In this document: positions 15,562 to 24,621 of the stretch, piece by piece
Position numbering within the stretch: the first letter of the stretch is position 1
How the letters are laid out: each line of letters starts with the position of its first letter
Source: UBA8828 sp964510855
GTDB lineage: Bacteria; Verrucomicrobiota; Verrucomicrobiia; Opitutales; UBA953
Length of the DNA stretch: 64,000 nucleotides
Direction of reading: 5' to 3'
NCBI GenBank assembly: GCA_964510855.1
Contig: CAZEDB010000008.1
Coordinates: 1-64,000 of the forward strand
Position numbers and translations under genes: made by a program
The notes under the pieces: model-generated
Told to the model about the DNA's origin: nothing
Seen by the model: only the letters and a program-made list of their open reading frames with translations
The model's database searches: none

Positions 15562-16796
15562 ACTGCCTTTGGTGCCGGAATTCTCCACGTCAGGGCACGC
15601 CATAGCCATGGCGTGGCTTGCATGGTGCGTTCGATACGCTCGAGGTTACGGAAAAGAATCGGGTTGAGGGTGATTGAGAGTAGAGCAACCGCTACCAAGG
15701 CATTGTGACCATCGTTGTCCAAGAGCCCATTCGTCCGAGCGAGTTGCGAAACGATAAACGAGAACTCGCCAATTTGCGCTAGGCCTAGGGCGACGGTTAG
15801 TCCCGTGCGCACGGGGCGACCGAGTAGTGCTACAATCACTAAGGCGGCGAGCGGCTTTCCAATTACCACGATGCCAAGGCAAGACAGTGTTAGCAGGGGC
15901 TCGCGGAGTAAGAAAGCAGGTTCAAATAACATACCCACCGAAGTAAAGAAGAGCACACCGAAGGCATCGCGCATCGGCAAGATGTCGGCTGCGGCCCGTC
16001 GTGAAACCGGTGACTGGCCAATCAACATGCCCCCTAAGAAAGCGCCGAGTGCCATCGATGAGCCGAAGAGTGTGTAAGTGCCAGCTGCGACGGTAATCGC
16101 CATGACTAAGACGGTGAGCGTGAAGAGCTCGCGGGATTTGAGTCGCGTCACATGCAACATCACGCGCGGCAGTAGACGCGATCCTAGCCACAAGAGGACG
16201 CCTGCCATGGCCGCAAGCTTGGCAAGGGCGATAAATCCGAGCCATGCCAAGTCAACCAGCGAGGGTTCTTGTCCAGGCGCCGCCGCCAGTGTCGGTATAA
16301 GAACCAAGGCTACTACGGTTAAGATATCTTCGACCACTAGCCATCCTACCGCGACATGGCCTGCCTCAGATGAAAGCGCTTTGGCATCGGTTAAGACCCG
16401 AATAAGAATCACGGTACTCGCAACCGAGAGGCCGATGCCCAAAACAATGCCTGACTTGAGTGGCCAACCAAAGGCACTGGCAACGAGTATGGCCAGCAGG
16501 GTAGCCGCCGCCGATTGACCGATAGCGCCAGGTACTGCAGTGCGCCAAACCGCGATTAAGTCGTCGAGATGGAAGTGCATCCCCACGCCAAACATGAGCA
16601 GGATCACGCCTACTTCGGCTAATTGTTGGGCAAGTGCTAAGTCGCCCGTGTAACCCGGAGTGTGGGGGCCGATTAAGACTCCAGCTAGAAGGTAGCCGAC
16701 AATAGGCGAAAGACCGATGCGTTGGGTGATAAGCCCGCATACCCAAGCCGCTGCGAATGCCGCAGCTAGGGTATAAATGAGCGAAACATCCTGCAT
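15558..16796 (-). CDS. Kef-type (CPA2) cation:proton antiporter, short form
   Basis: 412 residues with 11-13 membrane segments. F-G-V-G-M-H-F-H-L-D-D-L near residue 70 and S-M-A-L-G-A-F-L-G-G-M-L-I-G near 245 match YbaL/KefB-type exchangers. Relatives usually carry a cytoplasmic RCK (TrkA-N) domain to about 550 residues or more. Here the protein stops soon after the last membrane segment, with no nucleotide-binding domain. Likely K+ or Na+/H+ exchange at the inner membrane without NAD-type gating. Confidence 0.85.
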   Translation of the reverse strand: MQDVSLIYTLAAAFAAAWVCGLITQRIGLSPIVGYLLAGVLIGPHTPGYTGDLALAQQLAEVGVILLMFGVGMHFHLDDLIAVWRTAVPGAIGQSAAATLLAILVASAFGWPLKSGIVLGIGLSVASTVILIRVLTDAKALSSEAGHVAVGWLVVEDILTVVALVLIPTLAAAPGQEPSLVDLAWLGFIALAKLAAMAGVLLWLGSRLLPRVMLHVTRLKSRELFTLTVLVMAITVAAGTYTLFGSSMALGAFLGGMLIGQSPVSRRAAADILPMRDAFGVLFFTSVGMLFEPAFLLREPLLTLSCLGIVVIGKPLAALVIVALLGRPVRTGLTVALGLAQIGEFSFIVSQLARTNGLLDNDGHNALVAVALLSITLNPILFRNLERIERTMQATPWLWRALTWRIPAPKAV

Positions 16797-16883
16797 CGGG
16801 CAAAACTGATGAGGCTTTTGAGTTGGGGTGCAAGCCCGAGAAAACGGTTTGCAGGTGCGAAGTCTTGGGTCATCCTAGCACGT

Positions 16884-17504
16884 ATGCGTTTCTTGGTTCT
16901 CTTTGTGGCCGCACTGGCATCGGCACAAATTGTCCCGCCGCCGGGATCCTCGTTGCTGCACGCGGATATTGGACGTGACCATGGCTTCACTGAACTCGTG
17001 ACGAATATCGCGCCTGGTTATGCTGCTGGCCTACAAATCAATGACTTCTCAGGCGGCATGGGTGAGCCCGATGTTACGAGTACGGTCGCGGTGCTCAGTC
17101 ACTTAGTATGGCGGCGTAATACTCCTGACTCCCAAGCTAACTTTTATCTCTCAGCGGGATTAGGCGTAAATAAAATTGAAGCGGCTGAAACTGAACCCGG
17201 CGTAAGCACGGCTTTCCAAGTCGATTGGGAAACCCGCCGCCTCCACGCCGCTTTTATCGGACATTTGGTGTTTGGCGAAGCAATCGCCCAGGGTGAATTA
17301 AAGATTCACCTCGGCTTCGCTCCTTGGGTTGCTCCTTACGAAAAGGTAGCACCTTGGCTACTGCTCGAGATTTCGCGCGTGGTTGGACGTGAGGGTGACG
17401 TTGAGGTTGCTCCCATGCTCGTACTTATGTACCAAGCTTATCGCCTAGAAGCGGGGGCTAACTCCGACGGTCATCCCCGCGTCGCCCTGCGCTGGCTCTT
17501 TTAA
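16884..17504 (+). CDS. Hypothetical exported protein, likely outer-membrane beta-barrel
   Basis: 206 residues from the ATG of the signal peptide M-R-F-L-V-L-F-V-A-A-L-A-S-A. An earlier in-frame ATG at 16809 adds a basic segment and is less likely. Alternating strands and a final A-L-R-W-L-F suggest a small outer-membrane barrel. No family recognised. The next gene, an HMA lipoprotein, starts two bases after its stop, so the two probably act together on metal handling. Confidence 0.55.
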   Translation: MRFLVLFVAALASAQIVPPPGSSLLHADIGRDHGFTELVTNIAPGYAAGLQINDFSGGMGEPDVTSTVAVLSHLVWRRNTPDSQANFYLSAGLGVNKIEAAETEPGVSTAFQVDWETRRLHAAFIGHLVFGEAIAQGELKIHLGFAPWVAPYEKVAPWLLLEISRVVGREGDVEVAPMLVLMYQAYRLEAGANSDGHPRVALRWLF

Positions 17505-17506
17505 TT

Positions 17507-17806
17507 ATGCGATACCTCCTCCTCTGTTTCTTACTTTCAAGCTGTGCGTCGCCGCCCCCAGCCGAAGGGTCGTACCCTCCGGGCCCCATCTACCAAGCGG
17601 TAGCCGAAGGCATTGTTTGTAATCACTGTGTAGCAGGCATTGAAAAAAGTCTCCGTACAAATCCCGCAGTAGTAAAAGTTTCTATCGATATGGATTTAAA
17701 TATCGTGCGCGTTTTCACTCGGGCTGACCGTCCCTTCGATGCCGATGCGCTCCGACAAGCTTTGGTCGACGCCGGCTATAGCGTGCTCAATGTAGAGCAA
17801 GAATAA
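17507..17806 (+). CDS. Lipoprotein with heavy-metal-associated (HMA) domain
   Basis: 99 residues. The lipobox L-L-S-S-C at residues 10-14 marks an outer-envelope lipoprotein. The HMA core follows: G-I-V-C-N-H-C-V-A-G-I-E-K-S-L near residue 40 with the two metal-binding Cys, and the ferredoxin-like end L-V-D-A-G-Y-S-V near 90. HMA domains bind copper or similar soft metals. A free-standing exported HMA lipoprotein is less usual than the cytoplasmic chaperone. Confidence 0.8.
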   Translation: MRYLLLCFLLSSCASPPPAEGSYPPGPIYQAVAEGIVCNHCVAGIEKSLRTNPAVVKVSIDMDLNIVRVFTRADRPFDADALRQALVDAGYSVLNVEQE

Positions 17807-17823
17807 GATCCCTCGCTGCTTCT

Positions 17824-19239
17824 GTGCGTCTCTACTTTATCGGCATCTGCGGAACCGCCATGGGCAATGCGGCGCTCCTCATGCGCTCACTCGGGCATGA
17901 GGTGGTAGGTTCAGACACGGGCATTTATCCCCCGATGTCGGACCACCTGCGTAACGCTGGGGTACAAATCTTAGAGGGCTGGGATGCGGCTCGACTTGCT
18001 GCCCTTAAGCCCGACCTCGTGGTGGTGGGGAATATCGCCTCACGCGGTCACCCTGAAGTCGAATGGCTTTTAGAAGCCCGCGCTACACCCTATGTGTCGC
18101 TCCCCGAACTCCTTCGCACCCGCTTGCTTTGCGATCGAGCCAACTTGGTCATCGCGGGTACTCACGGCAAAACCACCACGACTTGTATGGCCGCCTACTT
18201 GCTTAAGGCCGCCGGCGCGGATCCGGGTTGGCTGGTAGGCGGGGTGCCGCGTGATTTACCCGACAGTTGTTATGTTGGCCACAAGGGCGGACCTTTCGTG
18301 ATTGAGGGCGATGAGTATGACTCCGCCTTTTTCGATAAGCGCAGTAAGTTTATTTCCTACCTGCCGCGTATTCTTGCGCTCAACAATGTTGAGTTCGACC
18401 ACGCTGATATTTTCCGCGACCTCGAAGACGTCTTACGCACTTTTTCGCACGGTATCCGACTAGTGCCGCGTGACGGGTTCTTGGTTGCGAATGGCGATGA
18501 CGCCCATGTCACCCAACTTCTCCAAGGGGTTGATTTTTGTCAGGTGGTACGGGTTGGCACATCTCCTAACCACGATGCGGTGATTGCAGACTTTAAAGAA
18601 GACGCCGCCGGCACGTCATTCCGGCTGCTCTGGCAAGGTCGCGAATGGGGCCGCGTTCAATGGTCGATTCCCGGTCTCTTCAACGCCCGTAATGCGGCCA
18701 TGGCAGCGGTCTCAGCAGGGCTCTTACTTAACCCCCAAGACCCCACCCGCTTAAGTCTCGCCCCTCTGGCAACCTTTCAAGGCGTGCGCCGCCGTCAGCA
18801 AATCCTCGTCAATCGACCGGAGCTTACCGTCATCGAAGACTTTGGCCATCACCCCACGGCGATTGCCTGTACCCTAGAATCGCTCCGCGCTCGGTTTCCT
18901 CAGCACGAGCTTATCGCTTGCTTTGAGCCGCGTAGTAACACCGCGGCGCGTAATGTCTTACAAGCAGCTTTTCGTGACGCCTTGGGCTTGGCAGACAGTT
19001 TGCACCTCGTCGCCCCGCACCGCGCGGAGCGTCTAGGCAACGAACGCTTTGATAGCGAAGGCGTAGCCGCCCAGTTGCGTGCAAAGGGACGGCGCGCCTT
19101 GGCTTCCGTCGATACCCCCGCACTCCTCCTTGGTTTAAGAGACGAGGTGCGGAGTCTGAAAAAGCCTGCCTGTGTAATCTTTTTCTCCAACGGCGCGTTC
19201 GGTGGAGTTATCAGCGAGTTCGCTAACTCCTACCGCTAA
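17824..19239 (+). CDS. mpl: UDP-N-acetylmuramate:tripeptide ligase Mpl
   Basis: 471 residues from a GTG start. G-I-C-G-T-A-M-G-N-A near residue 6, the ATP loop G-T-H-G-K-T-T-T-T near 113, and F-G-H-H-P-T-A near 340 follow the Mur-ligase fold. The specific features are those of Mpl, which joins recycled L-Ala-gamma-D-Glu-meso-Dap to UDP-MurNAc in cell-wall recycling, rather than MurC. It follows the HMA gene by 17 bases. Confidence 0.9.
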   Translation: MRLYFIGICGTAMGNAALLMRSLGHEVVGSDTGIYPPMSDHLRNAGVQILEGWDAARLAALKPDLVVVGNIASRGHPEVEWLLEARATPYVSLPELLRTRLLCDRANLVIAGTHGKTTTTCMAAYLLKAAGADPGWLVGGVPRDLPDSCYVGHKGGPFVIEGDEYDSAFFDKRSKFISYLPRILALNNVEFDHADIFRDLEDVLRTFSHGIRLVPRDGFLVANGDDAHVTQLLQGVDFCQVVRVGTSPNHDAVIADFKEDAAGTSFRLLWQGREWGRVQWSIPGLFNARNAAMAAVSAGLLLNPQDPTRLSLAPLATFQGVRRRQQILVNRPELTVIEDFGHHPTAIACTLESLRARFPQHELIACFEPRSNTAARNVLQAAFRDALGLADSLHLVAPHRAERLGNERFDSEGVAAQLRAKGRRALASVDTPALLLGLRDEVRSLKKPACVIFFSNGAFGGVISEFANSYR

Positions 19240-19278
19240 AAAATTAGCCAACTTAGTTTCAGGCTCAGTGACTTTTAA

Positions 19279-20181
19279 TTAGTCGCTGAGACCGAGCCAA
19301 TGCCTCGCTTGGGCACAGTCTTTTTTAATTTGGGCTTTGAGCGCGGCTAAGTCCGCAAAGCGTTGTTCGCCTCGCAGACGTGAAAGCCAGCGCACCTTAA
19401 TAAAGTCACCGTGAGTAGGCGGCGTTGAGCTCGGCCTTAGTAGATGGGCTTCGAGTTGAGCCGCTACTGGCGTTGCCTCAACGGTGGGGCGCACGCCCCA
19501 GTTGATGATGGCAGGTTCAGCGGTGCCATTTTGGGTGAGTACTTCGGCGACATAAACGCCGAAGGCGGGTAAAAGTTCGGGAGCCCAGGCTAAGTTGAGC
19601 GTGGGGAAGCCAAGGGTTTGTCCTAACTGTCGACCTGGTTGAATTTTACCCGAGGCTTCGTACGGGTGCACCAGCATTTCATTGGCCAAGTCGAGATTGC
19701 CTTCGCGCAGGGCGGCGCGAATACGCGAGCTGCTCGCAGGTTCGCCGTGTACTTGCACGGCGGGTACGGCAGTAACGCTTATACCCTTGGGCTTGCCCTG
19801 AGCTGTAAGTAGAGTCGGCTCGCCTCGTCGTTGATGGCCAAAGCGAAAGTTCTCTCCGATATGGATCGAGCGACAATCAGGAAACTCCGCTTGTAACCAA
19901 GCGAGATAGTTTTCCGCTTCGATCGCGCGATGGGCGTGATCGAACGGTTGATAAACGATGCGTTGGGCACCGGCTTCACGCAGGCGCTGATCTTTGTCGC
20001 TCGCACTAAGTATGAGTTGGGTCGGAGCCTCAGGTCGGAGCAGGCGACTGGGGTGGGGGTCAAAGGTAAGAGCCACCACGGAGCCACCCTCGGTGCGTGC
20101 AGCCGCGGTAGCAGAGGCGAGTACCGCGCGGTGCCCAGCATGGACGCCGTCAAAAACTCCAATCGCCACATGACTCGCCAT
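19279..20181 (-). CDS. ribF: Bifunctional riboflavin kinase / FAD synthetase
   Basis: 300 residues. The N-terminal nucleotidyltransferase half has A-I-G-V-F-D-G-V-H-A-G-H near residue 6 and S-S-S-R-I-R near 150. The C-terminal flavokinase half has G-R-Q-L-G-Q-T-L-G-F-P-T-L-N near 182. It makes FMN and FAD from riboflavin. Its ATG lies one base after the truB stop in the nrnA-truB-ribF series. Confidence 0.95.
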   Translation of the reverse strand: MASHVAIGVFDGVHAGHRAVLASATAAARTEGGSVVALTFDPHPSRLLRPEAPTQLILSASDKDQRLREAGAQRIVYQPFDHAHRAIEAENYLAWLQAEFPDCRSIHIGENFRFGHQRRGEPTLLTAQGKPKGISVTAVPAVQVHGEPASSSRIRAALREGNLDLANEMLVHPYEASGKIQPGRQLGQTLGFPTLNLAWAPELLPAFGVYVAEVLTQNGTAEPAIINWGVRPTVEATPVAAQLEAHLLRPSSTPPTHGDFIKVRWLSRLRGEQRFADLAALKAQIKKDCAQARHWLGLSD

Positions 20182-20182
20182 T

Positions 20183-20899
20183 TTAAGCGGGGATAATCTC
20201 CGTTACCTCTTGGAGGCGTTGGTGTCGCCCTGCGGTATCGAGCGCCGCTAATTCATCTAAGGTTGCCGCCCCAGCAGCGAGCAAGGTCCCCGAAGCAGTA
20301 CGACGCAACGCACTCAAGTGCCCCACGGTTCCGAGGCGTTTGGCGAGGTCATATCCGAGCGTGCGCACATAGGTACCTTTGCTGCAGTGTACGCGAAATA
20401 CCAGACGAGGATTTTCCCAACTCAGTAATTCAAAACGGTGCAGGGTAATTTGCCGTGCTGCCCGGGCAATGGTTTCACCACGGTGGGCGAGGCGATAGAG
20501 CGGGATACCGCCGATTTTTTTGGCGGAGTGCATCGGAGGCGTCTGGTCTTGTGGGCCCAGCATACTACGCATGGCGGTTTGAATCGCCTCAAAGCTCAGA
20601 GCGGGCACGTCGGCTGTCAGGATAACTTTGCCCTCTGCGTCTTGGGAATCGGTTTCAATGCCGAGCGTAAGTTCGGCCTCGTAAGTTTTGTCCTGGGCCA
20701 TGAGTTGATCACTAGCCTTGGTGGCGCGCCCAATTAAAATAATTAAAAGTCCGGTCGCCATCGGATCGAGCGTGCCGGCATGCCCCACGCGTCGCGTTTG
20801 ATAGAGGCGGCGGATTTTATCCACCACATCATGCGACGTCGGTCCGCGGGGTTTATCCACGCGCAACACGCCATGAGGCTCGTCGGCAGGGCCCGACAT
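20183..20899 (-). CDS. truB: tRNA pseudouridine-55 synthase TruB
   Basis: 238 residues from the ATG in the TAATG overlap with the nrnA stop; the frame is open further upstream but inside nrnA. G-V-L-R-V-D-K-P-R-G-P-T-S-H-D-V-V and H-A-G-T-L-D-P-M-A-T-G-L (catalytic Asp) identify TruB. Y-V-R-T-L-G-Y-D-L-A is the later conserved block. The order nrnA-truB-ribF is common in bacteria. Confidence 0.96.
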   Translation of the reverse strand: MSGPADEPHGVLRVDKPRGPTSHDVVDKIRRLYQTRRVGHAGTLDPMATGLLIILIGRATKASDQLMAQDKTYEAELTLGIETDSQDAEGKVILTADVPALSFEAIQTAMRSMLGPQDQTPPMHSAKKIGGIPLYRLAHRGETIARAARQITLHRFELLSWENPRLVFRVHCSKGTYVRTLGYDLAKRLGTVGHLSALRRTASGTLLAAGAATLDELAALDTAGRHQRLQEVTEIIPA

Positions 20900-21897
20900 T
20901 ACGGTAGGCGCTCGCGTAAGTGCGCCGCAATCGTGGCTAAGATACGGGCACGATCGCGTTCGAGGGTGGCCCCTAAACAATTAAATCCTGCGGCAAGACG
21001 ATGACCACCCCCGTTGAGTTTCGCCGCTAAGAGATCGAGACGAAGTTCAGGGTTCTTGCCGCGTAAGCTGCCTTTGACGCCATCCTCGCCTTCTTCCAGT
21101 AAGACCGCGATATCCACCCCCGCAATCGAGCGGGGGAAATCGACTAAGCCTTCTTTGTCTTCTTTCGAGGTGCCAGTGCGGGCGTAGAGATCGCGCGGGA
21201 TTTCTCCGACGGCGATGCGGCCGCCTTCGGTTAAGTGCATGCTGGCGAGAAACGCCTGCACGAGTTTGAATTTTCCGGGCGATTCACTTTCGAACACGCG
21301 CTCGGTGGTTAGGGCAGGTGAGGCACCACGGCGAATCAGCCCAGCGGCAACTTCGAGCACCTCGGGGCTAGTCGAACGGAAACGGAAACTCCCGGTGTCG
21401 GTCACGATACCTAAATAAAGTGAGGCAGCAGTCGCGGCATCGATGGGCCAACCTTTTGCCAGCGCGGCGTGAGCGAGAACATGGCAAGTAGCCGCCGCGT
21501 CTTCGACCACCGCATTGACCTCGGCAAAATCATTATTGGAAACGTGGTGATCAATATTCCCTGCCAACTTACCATAGGGCTCGGTCAAGTGTGACCCGAT
21601 GCGTGACAGGTCGGCACAGTCTACGGCCAGGCCAAGTTCGTCTGCCCGGCGCACAAAGCCTTCTTCTGTGTCATAGGTTAAGCCCGCAACATAAGCGGTG
21701 AGGTTAGGTGGGGTGCGGTGACGATTCACGCAGCGGGCGTCAGCCCCTAAGGCTAAAAGGATGCGGCAAAGCGCGGTTTGTGAGCCAATACAGTCCCCGT
21801 CTGGTCGCATATGCCCCAAAACGGCGACTTTCCTGCCTTTAAGCCCCCGGATGAGTGGGTCCAGGATATCGGCGGCTTGATTGAGGGTGAGGCCCAT
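20899..21897 (-). CDS. nrnA: DHH-family oligoribonuclease / 3'-phosphoadenosine phosphatase NrnA
   Basis: 332 residues. I start it at the ATG at 21897 (M-G-L-T-L-N-Q-A); an earlier ATG at 22044 would add 49 residues and cross into the clpC gene. H-M-R-P-D-G-D-C-I-G-S, then N-I-D-H-H-V-S-N, are the DHH metal motifs. The C-terminal G-G-G-H-R-L-A-A-G-F is the DHHA1 motif. It degrades nanoRNAs and pAp. First gene of the nrnA-truB-ribF operon, divergent from clpC. Confidence 0.93.
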   Translation of the reverse strand: MGLTLNQAADILDPLIRGLKGRKVAVLGHMRPDGDCIGSQTALCRILLALGADARCVNRHRTPPNLTAYVAGLTYDTEEGFVRRADELGLAVDCADLSRIGSHLTEPYGKLAGNIDHHVSNNDFAEVNAVVEDAAATCHVLAHAALAKGWPIDAATAASLYLGIVTDTGSFRFRSTSPEVLEVAAGLIRRGASPALTTERVFESESPGKFKLVQAFLASMHLTEGGRIAVGEIPRDLYARTGTSKEDKEGLVDFPRSIAGVDIAVLLEEGEDGVKGSLRGKNPELRLDLLAAKLNGGGHRLAAGFNCLGATLERDRARILATIAAHLRERLP

Positions 21898-21993
21898 AGG
21901 TTGTTCACAAAAAGCCCCAATCGTAGCAAGGCAAAGGCAAAGGTAATCCTTTCCCGCATCCGCTTGCCCCCCGGCAAACCTCTCGCAAACTTT

Positions 21994-22010
21994 GGCACGC
22001 TCCCAGCAAT
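21994..22010 (+). promoter_or_regulatory. Possible sigma-54 promoter before clpC
   Basis: TTTGGCACG (21991-21999) and AGCA place GG at 21994 and GC at 22006, the exact 12-base spacing of -24/-12 promoters. The -24 box is perfect; the -12 box lacks its TT. Transcription would then start just before the ATG at 22022. Confidence 0.35.
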
Positions 22011-22021
22011 ACCCCTTTACC

Positions 22022-24616
22022 ATGGACAAAGATAAAAACGGCAATTTCTCCCCCCGGGCTCGCCGGGTGGTCGAACTCGCGCGGGTTGAGGCCCGTCGCT
22101 TTCATCACAACTACGTCGGTACCGAGCACATCCTCCTTGGCCTAATTAAATTGGGAGAAGGCGTGGCGGTCAATGTCTTGAACCGCATGGGGGTGGAGCT
22201 CAAGCGCGTCCGTGATCTCGTCGAGCGCAATGTGGGCAAGGGTCCTGAAGAAGCCAAGGCACCCGATAATCTCCCTCTTACCCCACGCGTGCAGAAAGTT
22301 TTTACCTACGCTCGCAGTGAAGCTGCTAAGCTCGGCCATGCCTATGTTGGCACCGAGCACATTCTTTTAGGTCTCTTGCGTGAAGGTGAAGGCGTCGCTG
22401 CCAAAGTTCTGACTGAGCTTAACATTGATATCGAGCGTTGCCGTTCAGAAATCTTGGCGCAAATCCAGCCCGAGGAAGGGCAGGGTGGGGATGAGAGCGG
22501 TCCTTCAGCATCAGGTCCTGGTGAGTCTGAAGAAGAACCACCCGCACGAGCAGAGAGTGGCCGCCCCGCGCGCGGTGAACGCTCGTCCTTACTCAAAACC
22601 TTTGGTCGCGATCTGACGGAACTCGCCAAAGCGGGTGAGCTCGACCCGGTGATTGGCCGCCGCGATGAAGTTCGCCGCGTCATTCAAATCCTTTGCCGCC
22701 GTACAAAAAATAACCCCATCCTGATTGGTGAAGCTGGGGTGGGTAAGACGGCGATTGTCGAAGGTCTTGCTCAAGAAATCGCGGCGGGATCTGTCCCTGA
22801 AATCCTGCACGACCGCAAAGTTGTTACCCTCGATATGGCTTTGATGGTAGCGGGCACTAAATACCGCGGCCAATTTGAAGAGCGCATTAAAGGGGTGATG
22901 GACGAAATTAAGCGGGCCAAGAACGTCATCCTCTTTATCGACGAAATCCACACCATCGTCGGTGCCGGCGCCGCCGAAGGTGCCATGGACGCCTCAAACA
23001 TTCTTAAGCCCGCCCTCTCGCGCGGTGAGATTCAGTGCATCGGTGCGACCACGCTTTCGGAGTTCCGTAAGCACATTGAGAAAGATGCCGCCCTCGAGCG
23101 CCGCTTCCAATCGGTTAAGGTCGACGATCCTTCGCCCGAAGATGCGGTGCGTATTTTACGCGGTATTCGTCACAAGTACGAAGAGCACCACAAGTGCGAG
23201 TATACCGATGCTGCGATTGAGCAGGCCGTCCGCTTGTCGCACCGTTATATTACCGCTCGCCACTTACCTGACAAAGCCATCGACGTGATGGATGAAGCGG
23301 GCGCACGTGCTCGCATCCGGGCGCTCAACATTCCGCCCGAAATTGAAAAGCTTCAGGCTGGCATTGAAGCCGCCGTGGCCGAGAAGGAAGATGCCTCACG
23401 TCGGCAAAAGTTTGAAGAAGCCGCCGCCCTGCGAGATAAAGAAAAGAAACTTCGGGCCGAGCGCGAACAAGTACTCAATGCCTGGAAGGCTAAGCGCGAT
23501 GAAACTAAAGTCATCGTGGGTGAAGATGAAATTCTCGCTATCGTAGCTGATTGGACGGGTGTGCCCTTGGCTCGGATGGAGCGTAAGGAAGCCCAGAAGC
23601 TGCTCGACCTCGAGCGTGATTTACAAGGTTCGGTCATTGGCCAAGACAAAGCCTGCGAGGTGGTTGCGCGCGCGCTGCGTCGTTCCCGCGCCGATCTCAA
23701 AGACCCACGCCGCCCCATTGGCTCGTTCCTCTTCCTCGGTCCTACCGGGGTGGGTAAGACCTTGCTCGCGCGTACCTTGGCCGAGCGCATGTTTGGTGAA
23801 GCCGACTCGGTTATCCAAATCGACATGTCGGAATACATGGAGAAATTTGCGGTCTCGCGTCTCGTCGGTTCGCCTCCTGGTTATGTGGGTTACGAAGAAG
23901 GCGGTCAGCTCACCGAACAGGTGCGCCGTAAGCCTTACTCGGTTGTCCTCTTCGACGAAATTGAAAAGGCCCACCCCGATGTAGTCCAACTGCTCTTGCA
24001 GGTTTTAGAAGATGGTCGTCTGACCGACTCGCTCGGACGCACCGTCGACTTCCGTAATACGATCCTCATCCTTACTTCCAACGTTGGTGCCGATGTGTTG
24101 CAGCGTAACTCCTTCATGGGTTTTGACACCGCTGCGGACGCTACCCGCGATTATGAGAAGTTGAAGGAGCGCATCCTCGAGGAAACCAAGCGCGCGTTTA
24201 AGCCGGAATTTCTTAATCGCCTAACCGACATTGTCATCTTCCAACAGCTCGGCAAAGAGCACATGCATCGCATCGTCGAGCTTGAGCTCGCCAAAGTTAC
24301 TAAGCGCTTGGTCGATCTCGAAATCACCCTGCAAATCTCCGACGAAGCCCGTAGTTACTTGGTTGAGCATGGGTGGGACGAAAAATACGGTGCGCGCCCT
24401 CTGCGTCGTGCGGTCGAGCGTCACCTCGAAGATCCTCTCGCCGAAATCGTCTTGCGCGGTGAACTCCGCAAGGGCGAACCCATCGTGGTTGGGGCCTCCC
24501 CTGAAGGCTTAACCTTCATTCAACCCGAGGCGCCTAAAGAGGCGGTGAAGGAAAAGCCTAAGCGCGAACCTAAGGCTCCGAAGGAACCTAAGGAGCCCAA
24601 GGAGCCTAAGGCTTAA
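22022..24616 (+). CDS. clpC: ATP-dependent Clp protease ATP-binding subunit ClpC
   Basis: 864 residues. Two Clp N repeats (each with Y-V-G-T-E-H-I-L-L-G-L) span about 1-145. AAA-1 has Walker A G-E-A-G-V-G-K-T near 237, a UVR-type coiled segment lies near 430-465, and AAA-2 has G-P-T-G-V-G-K-T near 574. It unfolds substrates for ClpP. The last 25 residues are an unusual run of P-K-E-type repeats (K-E-P-K-E-P-K-E-P-K-A) that is not part of the family core. The ATG at 22022 gives the normal N-terminus. Confidence 0.95.
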   Translation: MDKDKNGNFSPRARRVVELARVEARRFHHNYVGTEHILLGLIKLGEGVAVNVLNRMGVELKRVRDLVERNVGKGPEEAKAPDNLPLTPRVQKVFTYARSEAAKLGHAYVGTEHILLGLLREGEGVAAKVLTELNIDIERCRSEILAQIQPEEGQGGDESGPSASGPGESEEEPPARAESGRPARGERSSLLKTFGRDLTELAKAGELDPVIGRRDEVRRVIQILCRRTKNNPILIGEAGVGKTAIVEGLAQEIAAGSVPEILHDRKVVTLDMALMVAGTKYRGQFEERIKGVMDEIKRAKNVILFIDEIHTIVGAGAAEGAMDASNILKPALSRGEIQCIGATTLSEFRKHIEKDAALERRFQSVKVDDPSPEDAVRILRGIRHKYEEHHKCEYTDAAIEQAVRLSHRYITARHLPDKAIDVMDEAGARARIRALNIPPEIEKLQAGIEAAVAEKEDASRRQKFEEAAALRDKEKKLRAEREQVLNAWKAKRDETKVIVGEDEILAIVADWTGVPLARMERKEAQKLLDLERDLQGSVIGQDKACEVVARALRRSRADLKDPRRPIGSFLFLGPTGVGKTLLARTLAERMFGEADSVIQIDMSEYMEKFAVSRLVGSPPGYVGYEEGGQLTEQVRRKPYSVVLFDEIEKAHPDVVQLLLQVLEDGRLTDSLGRTVDFRNTILILTSNVGADVLQRNSFMGFDTAADATRDYEKLKERILEETKRAFKPEFLNRLTDIVIFQQLGKEHMHRIVELELAKVTKRLVDLEITLQISDEARSYLVEHGWDEKYGARPLRRAVERHLEDPLAEIVLRGELRKGEPIVVGASPEGLTFIQPEAPKEAVKEKPKREPKAPKEPKEPKEPKA

Positions 24617-24621
24617 CCTTC

